This document shows positions 22,151-30,327 of a stretch of 64,000 nt of DNA, one piece after another. The DNA is from Conchocele bisecta (lineage: Eukaryota > Mollusca > Bivalvia > Lucinida > Thyasiridae): assembly GCA_029237695.1 (NCBI GenBank), contig CM055269.1:33031175-33095174 (forward strand), in the 5' to 3' direction. The translations under genes and the position numbers were made by a program. Under the pieces are notes generated by a model, which saw only the letters and a list, made by a program, of their open reading frames with translations, searched no databases and was not told the origin of the DNA. Numbering within the stretch: the first letter of the stretch is position 1; each line of letters begins with the position of its first letter.

Positions 22151-22179
22151 TAATAAAGATTATATAATCTTTAGAAAAA

Positions 22180-23022
22180 ATGTCGTTTCTAAAAATTACA
22201 GATGCGAAGAAGAGGGACTTTATTGTTCAAGAGTATCTCAAAACCAGACGGAACATTCAGCAAAACGTTCTCGCTGAGCGTGTAGATGAACGAGATAAGC
22301 ATGATATGCGAGAAAAAAAATTCAAACCTATAACATCAGCTCAGAGGGAGCTGACGAATGATATTCTTGATGAGCTTAAACCTATTAAGAAATGATTTGA
22401 AGAGATTCCAAAGGCGATAACATTTCCTCAGTTTCCAAGTATCCAAATGGAATCTCAAACACAAGAAAGCAACTCTATTGGTCCCATTGCTCAACAGTAC
22501 TTGATAAGACTTACATCAAAGGATGGTGCCGATAAGACCTATGGGTTATACAATAAACAAGGGAACTTTTACATTGGCGATAAGCAGATAGTAATAGTCG
22601 ATGACAATATAGTTATTGGAGACAATGAATATGAAGGAACACATGGTTTGTGGTAGCTATTGATAAATAAGAAAACAGATTCTAATATTTACACAGATCA
22701 GGACTATAACACGTATGCTGAGATAATGATGCATACCAACTCATTACACAGAGGTAATAACCCTAATGATAAGCGACCAAAGGCTGGTAAGGGATGGAAG
22801 TAGAAAAATATCTTGCAGAAAATATAGAAAGATCGATCGTTTCTCGGACAAGGCATGCATCGTAACGCTGATGCTTTGTTGGATCGTTTCAATCTACTGA
22901 TGGCTAGCATGTCAGCGGGAAATACTGGAGTAAAGGATGAGATAATATCCATCTTGAATCAGTTGAAGAGTCAAAAAGTAATAGACAATGATTCATATAA
23001 AAAGATTTCCTCACAACTATAA
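22180..23022 (+). pseudogene. conserved Polinton protein of unknown function, four nonsense codons
   Basis: A 280-codon frame from the ATG at 22180 to TAA at 23020-23022 that never shifts phase but has stops at 22393 (TGA), 22654, 22801 and 22825 (all TAG). The N-terminal ~70 residues are charged and helical (MSFLKITDAKKRDFIVQEYL). The middle has YGLYNKQGNFYIGDKQ and DNEYEGTHGLW, a beta-rich segment seen in many metazoan Polintons, and the C-terminus is helical again. The function is unknown. It precedes the virion genes on the same strand, which fits a capsid-associated or assembly role, but this is only inference. Confidence 0.72.
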
Positions 23023-23030
23023 AAAGTTAT

Positions 23031-23423
23031 GTTGATTATAAAAAATTTAAAAGACGATATGTCATTGGTGGTTCAGGAATATTTGAACCCATCGGTAGTT
23101 TGCTCTCAAGACTCGCTTCACCCGTCGCAGCAAAAGCTATAGGTGATGTTGCCAAAGAAGCGGCAAAGAAAGCGGCTCTTAATACAGGGAAGAAACTTAT
23201 CGAAAGGGGAGTTACAAATATTCTTAAAGATGCGCCTAATGTGATAGAACGTAAAAAAGATGCGACAGCTCAAAAGGCTAACAGCATCTTTAGCAAATGT
23301 ATTACGTCTGCGACACCTAATGTCAACCCTCAAAACATCAATACACTGATCGATGGCTCAGGTATGACCCAGAATGCAATTTCTATCCAAGACCTTGTTC
23401 GAAAGCTGAATGAAAAAAATTGA
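23031..23423 (+). pseudogene. small virion-type protein (pVI-like?), start missing
   Basis: About 130 codons, open throughout, but with no in-frame ATG; an out-of-phase ATG at 23029 suggests a small indel in the A-rich start. Features: a basic N-terminus leading to IGGSGIFEPIG, an alanine/lysine amphipathic stretch (AKEAAKKAA) and a conserved ending with LIDGSG and ISIQDLVRKLN. Related Polinton proteins sit just before the major capsid gene and are thought to be minor virion components. A link to adenovirus protein VI is a guess. Confidence 0.6.
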
Positions 23424-23430
23424 ATCTACC

Positions 23431-23440
23431 TTAAAGAAAA
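23431..23440 (+). promoter_or_regulatory. shared Polinton promoter motif
   Basis: TTAAAGAAAA, 26 nt before the ATG at 23457. Confidence 0.6.
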
Positions 23441-23456
23441 TGAATTTCTTAATACA

Positions 23457-24035
23457 ATGAATTATCTAAAATTAGCAAAAGCTATAGGTGATGCAGTAAA
23501 AGCTATAGGTGATGCCAATGCCAGTACTGACATAGAACATTTCAAAGAAGCGGCAAAGAAACTTATTGAAAGGGGTCTAATTGACGATCAAGAGAGACTA
23601 AGAGATGTATTAGTCAGTCATCTCAAAGTCGAAGTCATGATTAGTCATCTCCAAGTCGAAGTCAGTCAGCCCCAAGACGAAGACTTGAAGCGTCATGACA
23701 AAGTCGAAGTCAGTCAGCTCCAAAACAAAGTCAGTCATCTCCAAGACGAAGTCAGTCAGCTCCAATACATAGTCGAAGTCAGTCCTCTCCAAGACTTCGT
23801 CAGTCATCTCCAAGACAAAGTCAGTCATCTCCAAGACTTCATCGAAGTCAGTCATCTCCAAAACAAAGTCAGTCTGCTCCAAGACATACTCGAAGTCAGT
23901 CAGCTCCAAGACTTCGTCAGTCATCTCCAAGACTGTGTCAGTCATCTTCAAGACTACATGTATATCATAACGCTCCCCGTATCCGATGCAATTGATTGGG
24001 AATTAACTGAAAGATTAAGACAGTTTAAGATTTAA
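23457..24035 (+). CDS. heptad-repeat coiled-coil protein
   Basis: A 192-residue intact frame. Residues ~5-45 partly duplicate the preceding gene (KAIGD, then EAAKKLIERG). Residues ~55-170 are a run of VSHLQDx-type units with V and L at heptad a and d positions, so a long parallel coiled coil is expected. Seven-residue units alternate with nine-residue ones (VSHLQDFIE, VSLLQDILE), which would shift the coil register. The DNA is a 21/27-bp minisatellite. The last ~20 residues (SDAIDWELTERLRQF) are unique. It has a promoter motif and its own ATG. A trimeric stalk or virion-surface spike is possible; no homologue is recognised. Confidence 0.7.
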   Translation: MNYLKLAKAIGDAVKAIGDANASTDIEHFKEAAKKLIERGLIDDQERLRDVLVSHLKVEVMISHLQVEVSQPQDEDLKRHDKVEVSQLQNKVSHLQDEVSQLQYIVEVSPLQDFVSHLQDKVSHLQDFIEVSHLQNKVSLLQDILEVSQLQDFVSHLQDCVSHLQDYMYIITLPVSDAIDWELTERLRQFKI

Positions 24036-24174
24036 GACAATGTTAGGAGTATATATCTTGGAGTTGTAAAGATATCTCCACAACTGTATCTGGTGTGCTA
24101 ACCGGTTTTCTTATAAATCACGAAACTGAAGGAAAAAAAAGACTTAACCCCTTTTTTTAATTCGTGAAAATGAA

Positions 24175-24184
24175 TTAAAAAAAT
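24175..24184 (+). promoter_or_regulatory. shared Polinton promoter motif
   Basis: TTAAAAAAAT, 26 nt before the capsid ATG at 24201. Confidence 0.6.
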
Positions 24185-24200
24185 ATCTTGCTAGTGTAAA

Positions 24201-25167
24201 ATGGACATTCTAAGTTTTACCGAGACTCCCATAAAAGATGAGAGTGTTGAAGAATATGAGTATCATGAGTATCAACCTGTATCTGGAACAAATCTAAACG
24301 ATTCCGGTGAGATCAGGATCAACATCGAGACACAAGATCTATTTACACATCCACGTGAGTCTTATCTAATAGTTGAAGGTAAGCTCACAAAGTCTGACAA
24401 CACAGCATATGATAATGATGATGTAGTTTTTCTTACAAACAATGCTATTATGCTTTTGTTTAGCAACATCAAATATCAGCTCTCTGGGCAAGAGATTGAA
24501 TCTCTCAATTCTCCTGGTCAGGGATCTACCATCATGGGTTTGTTGAAATACCCTGATGACTTTAGCAAGAGTCAGGGTTTGAATCAGCTCTGGTACAAGG
24601 ACACTGTGGCTGCTGCTAGTATTACCAGTTACTTACAGAATGAGAAAATGTGAAAGTATCTCAGTCCTCCAGAGTACCAATTTTACCTGGAGACTGAGTG
24701 TCATGTCTTCACCGGAGAAACCTCTTTGGGTTAGTGTTGGATTCCAGACTGAGAAGGATGGTGATCAAGAGAAGAACCCCTCCGTCTTTGACAACGTTAA
24801 TGTGAGAAACATGTATATTATGTTAAACTCAACTAGATACCCAGCTGTTGATTACGAAATTTCCTTCGGTAAACAACAGTTTAGTCGGGTGTATGGCGAT
24901 GCTGCTGCATTCAGATGCAAGTTTTATCACATGGATGAGTTGGTAAGTAACCCAAACATCACTCCAAGCGATTACAAGGATTTGCACCAACTCTTTGTAT
25001 TTGATGTGAGCAAGCAGAGCGAGAGGCTTAAGACCTCTGTGACAGACATCCAAATCAAGACTCAGTTTGGTACAAACGTTCCTGCTAACACGGTAGCATA
25101 TGCTCTAGTCATCTCAGACAAGATGCTATCATTCCAGTCAGACGGAAACAAGATGAAGGTGATGTGA
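24201..25167 (+). pseudogene. major capsid protein (double jelly roll), internally deleted
   Basis: The hexon-like major capsid protein that builds the icosahedral shell. The N-terminal 150 codons (MDILSFTETPIKDES to about 24653) and the C-terminal ~175 codons (from CESISVLQST at about 24646, ending SFQSDGNKMKVM) are both well preserved but lie in different frames and adjoin directly. The total is about 320 codons against the roughly 450-500 of the family, so the centre, including the end of the first jelly roll and the start of the second, is missing. It cannot make a normal capsomer. The promoter motif is 26 nt upstream. Confidence 0.92.
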
Positions 25168-25175
25168 AAATTGAT

Positions 25176-25185
25176 TTAAAGAAAA
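25176..25185 (+). promoter_or_regulatory. shared Polinton promoter motif
   Basis: TTAAAGAAAA, 28 nt before the ATG at 25204. Confidence 0.6.
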
Positions 25186-25203
25186 ACAATTCATATATAA
25201 AAA

Positions 25204-25509
25204 ATGACAATCAAAATATCAGAACTGCAAGCCTCAATTGATAGAGCTATTGAGCGGGAGAGGTCTTCTACCAGATGAACAACCAAATCCTGAGAAACCA
25301 AAACATGATATCGATACAACATTTGAAAGGCTTAGAACAATCATAAAAAACCAAGACACGTTAGCCTAAAAAGTGTGGAAACAGGGGAGGTGATTACATT
25401 TCCTTCAATCTACAAGGCATCACGTTTCATCAACAAGTCACCAAGAATCATAACATTTTGGAATGGTAGGGTTTGGAATAAAAAGTATGAAATTACAATC
25501 GATAGGTAG
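25204..25509 (+). pseudogene. small NUMOD-like protein, frameshifted
   Basis: The ATG at 25204 gives about 24 codons (MTIKISELQAS onward). The coding text then continues in a second frame (LLPDEQPNPEKPKHD to about 25365) and a third (from about 25365: GEVITFPSIYKASRFI to WNKKYEI). The last segment resembles NUMOD1-type helical DNA-binding modules found in homing endonucleases and viral proteins. Two frameshifts break it. No catalytic nuclease domain is visible. Confidence 0.5.
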
Positions 25510-25603
25510 AGGCATACATCATGTATGATCATGTGACCATACATGATATTTCTTCAGGTTCCATGGTAGAAAGGTAAGAAAATTGAAAAATTATGAAAAT
25601 GAG

Positions 25604-25613
25604 TTAGAGAAAT
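25604..25613 (+). promoter_or_regulatory. shared Polinton promoter motif
   Basis: TTAGAGAAAT, a one-base variant, 28 nt before the polymerase ATG at 25632. Confidence 0.5.
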
Positions 25614-25631
25614 AATATTTATATAATAAAA

Positions 25632-28600
25632 ATGGAACGAAATACCGTTATTCAGTTAAAAACCATAGCAATAGACCGTGGTTTAAAAAGATATTCAAAG
25701 CTCATAAAAGCTGAGCTTATTGATCTGCTTAATCAAAGCAGAGGTATATTAGATTATAACGTACAGGACATTGGCGTACCGGTCCTCCAACCAACAATTA
25801 TTACAAAAACCGTACGGGCAATACAAAATAAAGTTAACGAATGGACTAATTGGTTGATGGATTACATACATCCTAAACCTAAGGTTGTTCTTAGGGTTGT
25901 TGATACTGTGCTCGGATCATTAAAGGAAAATATACAAAATCTCTACAAAAAGAAAGAACCTTTCAAAATCGAGGAGAGTGCATCGGCTCTCAAGAAATTC
26001 ACTACCCAATACGTTATTAAGGGTAGAGAATGATCTAATCCAGAGACATTCTTAGTTGAGGTAAAGCAGGTTGTTACTAATATTTTGAGAAATAACCGTC
26101 AGACTAAGGTAAAAATGGTCCTCAACTGCAACATGGAAAGGACTAGTATAACAACTGGTGATGTGTTAATTGATCCTGCATCTTTCAGCTCTAAAATTAA
26201 TATTGACCTGGAGGGGACAGATTTGAATGAGCTATATAACACAATGACGGAGAGAATCCTTGAGAATATAGCAACATTTCAGATGGAGGAGGGTAGTGGT
26301 TGGATCTTCAAACATATTATCAGCTTGGTGCTACATACAGTAAAATATAAACCTCTCAAAGGTTCCTCATATATTACACTTCCCCAAAAGCTTGCATTGA
26401 AGAATGCAATTATTAATATTAAAAACGAGGATGATGAGTGCTTCAAGTGGTGCGTTGCTAGAGCATTAAACCCAGTACAGAACAACCCTGACCGTATCAT
26501 AAAACTTTTAAAATAACAAGCGGAGAAACTCAATTGGGATAAAATTACCTTCCCAGTTGACCTTAAAACCATAGATAGGTTTGAAAGACAAAATGCAACC
26601 ATTTCTGTCAACGTCTTTTATGAAGACGTCTATCCTCTTCGCATTAGCAAACATGAGCATGATTAACCTTTTACTTATAGATGATGGTGAAATGCAGCAT
26701 TACTGTCTCATCAAGAGCATGAGTAGATTGTTGTCTAGCTAAACGAGTAAGAAACAACATACAAGCCATTACTGTATCCGATGTCTTAACTCCTTCAACT
26801 CAAAATAATCCTTAGGTAAGCATAAAGAGTACTGCAACTCAAATGAAGCTGTAAAAGTTGTGATGCCTGAGGAAGGAACAACCTTAAAATGTAAACAATT
26901 TTTCAAGTCTATGAAAATACCCTTTGTAGTTTATGCTGACTTTGAGAGCTTCACCCAAAAGTTGGACAATGCGACGCAGGACCCAGAAACAGTTACACTA
27001 ATCGGTATCAAAAGCATACACCTAGCGGGTTCTGCTACTACATCAAGTGCTTTGATGACGATGTTTACAAAGGAAATCATGTAATTTACACAAAGCAATC
27101 TGAAGATGAGGACATATACAGATCTTTGTTGACAGTCTAGAACAAAGCATTATTGACATCTACAAAAAAAATAGTTTTCCCAAGAAGATGATCATTACAT
27201 CAAAACACCAAAAGGCTTTCGAACAGGCAACAGTATGCTGGATATGTGAAAACGATTTGGATGAGGATGGGGTAAGAGATCACTGTCATTTCACTGGTAA
27301 GTATCGAGGAGCTGCTCATAACAAATGCAACCTCAGGTACCGGAAACCTAAGTTTACCCCCGTCATATTCCACAACCTGAGCGGGTATGACTCCCACCTA
27401 TTCATCAAAAACTTGGGTAAAAAGGAGGGTAAGATTGACTGCATCCATAACAATGAGGAGAAGTACATTTCGTTTACCAAGGAGTATGTGATTGACAGTT
27501 GTACTAACAAAGACGGAAAGGAAGTGGAAGTGAAGCATAAGCTACGGTTTATTGACAGCTTCAAGTTCATGGCTTCTAGTCTAGATAAACTGGTAGGTAA
27601 CCTTCAGAAAGATCAATTCGTAAACTTGGAAAGTGAGTATGAAGGTGAGCAGTTGAGTTTACTAACACGTAAGGGTGTCTATCCATGATTATGTTGATGG
27701 TCTTGAGAGGTTGGATGAAATGCATCTACCTCCAAAGGAAGAGTTCTATTCTAAGTTGAGTGGTGATGACATTTCAGATGAAGACTATGTACATGCACAA
27801 AAGATCTGGAAAGAGTTTAAATGTAAGACGATGAGAGACTACAACAATCTGTATCTCACGTCACATGTATTGCTTCCGGCAGAAGTATTTGAGACCTTCC
27901 GTGATACCAGCTTGACAACTTATAACATAGACCCAGCCTGGTATTATACATTACCAGGTTTGGCGTGAGATGTTGCGTTGAAGCTAACTGATGTTGAATT
28001 GGAACTGTTGAGTGACTCTGACATGCTGCTCATGATTGAAAAGGGGATTAGAGGAGGTGTGAGTAGTATCATGACTCGGAATGGAAAGGCAAACAATAAG
28101 TACATGGGTGAAATGATTGACCCTAAAGAACCTAGTAAGTATCTACAATATCTGGATGCTAACAACCTCTATGGATGGGCTATGAGTAAACCACTACCTA
28201 CACATGGATTTATGTGGATGACTGAAGGTGAATTGAATGTCTGGGAAAACCATTCCTGTTTCTTAGAGGTTGACTTGGAGTATCCCAAAGAGCTGCAAGA
28301 TTTACATAACGAATATCCTCTAGCTCCCGAAAGGGTCGTTGTGAATAAGGTTGAAAAGATTATACCTAATCTAAACGGCAAGACAAAGTATGTCGTTCAC
28401 TACGAGAACCTCAAGATGTATGAGAGTTTTGGTCTAAAGATCACCAAGATACATAGAGGTATCAAATTCGACGATAGCTCTTGGCTTAAAAAATACATTG
28501 ATCTAAACACTTCATTAAGAGCCAAGGCAAATAATGACTTTGAAAAAAACTTTTTCAAGCTCATGAACAACTCCGTCTTTGGAAAGACTATGGAAAACAT

Positions 28601-29339
28601 CCGAAACAGGGTTGACATTCAGCTGGTGAATAACGAAGGAAAGGCTATGAAGCTAGCAGCAAAGCCTAACTACAAACACTGTACCATCTTCGATGAAAAC
28701 CTAATAGCCATTCACATGAAGAAGACCAAAATTAGGTTTGACAAACCGGTTTACCTGGGTATGTCTATCCTAGACTTGAGAAAAACCTTGATGTACGACA
28801 TCCACTACAACTACATAAAGAAGAACTATGAGGATAAAGCTAAGCTATTGTTCACTGACACTGACAGTTTAGCATACTAGATTGAAACTGAGGATTTGTA
28901 TAAGGACATCAACGGAGATGTAAAAAGCACCTTCGACACAAGTGGAATACCAAAAAATCATCCCTCAGGTATAAAAACTGATATGAACAAGAAGGTCATC
29001 GGTATGATGAAGGATGAATGTGGCGGAAAGATTATGCAAGAGTTTGTTTGACTAAGAGCTAATCTGTACAGCTATTAGATGCATGAGGGTGAGGAAGAAA
29101 AACGATGCAAAGGTGTAAAGCAGAGTGTGGTCAAAAAGGATATTACCTTCGATGACTACAAGACTTGTCTGTTGAGTAGAAATGATCAGTTAAGGAAGAT
29201 GAACGTAATCAGAAGCCATGGACATGGAATATACACGGAGGAGGTAAACAAGGTAGCACTCTCTTCAAACGATGACAAGCGGGTCATTCAGGAGGATGGG
29301 GTGAACACGTTGTCATATGAACATTGGCGATTGGTTTAA
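25632..29339 (+). pseudogene. protein-primed DNA polymerase B with embedded HNH/EndoVII-like zinc domain
   Basis: The Polinton replicative polymerase. The N-terminal extension (25632-26660) has a SAP-like start and a helical region. A C2HC finger lies near 26780-26840, and Exo I (YADFES) at about 26932-26949. An HNH/endonuclease VII-like zinc domain (CWICEND, DHCHFTGKYRG, HNKCN) lies at about 27237-27335, then Exo II (NLSGYD) at about 27373-27390. Palm motifs follow: A (LDANNLYG, ~28153), B (NNSVFGKT, ~28566) and C (TDTDS, ~28855). Breaks: in-frame stops at 26031, 26514, about 26665, 27966, 28878, about 29047 and about 29076, and frameshifts between 26660 and 27190 and at about 27680. The whole palm is in one phase, interrupted only by nonsense codons. 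Confidence 0.95.
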
Positions 29340-29345
29340 AGAAAT
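29336..29345 (+). promoter_or_regulatory. shared Polinton promoter motif
   Basis: TTAAAGAAAT, 29 nt before the fibre ATG at 29365. It overlaps the polymerase stop codon. Confidence 0.6.
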
Positions 29346-29364
29346 TGGTTTTTAAATAATACAA

Positions 29365-29982
29365 ATGACAGTAGATATATTTGGTCGTAAGCATAGTGAA
29401 AATAATCAAACATTCTCTGAAGTAACAGTTACTTACATAAACAATAATCTTTTAAGAAAGGATGGAACAAGTGAACTAACTGGTCCACTAAATATGAATA
29501 TAAACATAATCTCTAATGTCGTTCATCCTATTGATGGGCAAGATGCGGTAACCAAGCATTATGTAGATGAGCTGAGCGAAAAATATAATTCAATTACTGA
29601 ACTTAAACTTACTCAATTGATCAATAAATTAAATAGTCAAGAGAAAGAAATAGAAGTATTAGAGAATAAAGCAAACAGACTCAAAATGGCCAATCAGAAG
29701 TCAGTTATTACTATTTGCGCCGCAGAGGAGCGCGGTGCACTTACACCTGGAGAATATGAGTGGTCATTTGGTAGCAACGCGACCAATCAGTATACAGGAT
29801 ACACTATGATGGCGTCCGGGACGATTCTACGAATGGCAGTCTGCTCGGTGAACGCAAAGGGTAATGATATGGGTGAAGTCTGGGTTAACCTAGTTTTAAA
29901 TGGAATCGAACAAGAGTCTGGCATAACAAAGCATGCTGGATATAGATCCACTTTCACAGTATTTGATCATCTCAGGAGATGA
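29365..29982 (+). pseudogene. fibre-like surface protein, C-terminus truncated
   Basis: A 205-codon frame. Residues 1-20 (MTVDIFGRKHSENNQ) form the N-terminal anchor type seen in Polinton fibre-like proteins. Residues 30-70 (LRKDGTSELTGPLNM, DAVTKHYVDEL) resemble phage and adintovirus fibre-shaft repeats. Residues ~70-110 are a coiled coil, and ~115-203 a beta-rich domain (YEWSFGSNATNQYTGY). After FDH the frame runs into LRR and a stop, because a deletion has joined it to TIR sequence at about 29971. The missing ~36 codons survive in the left TIR copy (14518-14626). It likely mediated attachment to host cells; that is inferred from family resemblance. Confidence 0.78.
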
Positions 29983-29987
29983 CCATT
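29971..29987. repeat. inner part of the right TIR, cut off by an insertion
   Basis: CTCAGGAGATGACCATT is the reverse complement of the left TIR at about 14384-14400. Its continuation GGTAGGTAGG resumes at 33350. Confidence 0.9.
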
Positions 29988-30015
29988 AGGCGGGCAGAGA
30001 TAACTTTTGACCCCA

Positions 30016-30283
30016 AAATTGCAACAGAAACTAACGCAGTGGCGTTTGGTTGGACATGCATCAGGGTTGATCTTATCGAAAATAGGCAAAATCGGCCCAG
30101 GCGAAATACCATAATTAACATAATTACTACTAACACATAGGAAAGTGTAGGCCAGGAATCCATAAATGACACTCCCATCGACCTATGACGTCACTGTGAC
30201 GCCATAGCCCGGCTATGACGTCATAAATCATGTAGTTCGCCGCCGGGGGCGATCTTTGTCTGCGTTAGTTTCTGTTGCAATTT
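30016..30283. repeat. 23-bp perfect inverted repeat pair
   Basis: Bases 30016-30038 (core TTGCAACAGAAACTAACG) and 30261-30283 are exact reverse complements. Between them lie TGACGTCACTGTGACG and CTATGACGTCAT, CRE-like palindromes, upstream of the gene's first ATG at 30328. Confidence 0.9.
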
Positions 30284-30327
30284 GTTTCGGATGAGAAAAA
30301 AAAACGATAATTGATTTATGTAAGGAA

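Noticed and set aside
23610..23951. 113-codon antisense frame with VLEMTDF repeats
   Set aside because: It is the mirror of the coiled-coil minisatellite; the sense frame has the promoter motif, ATG and unique ends.
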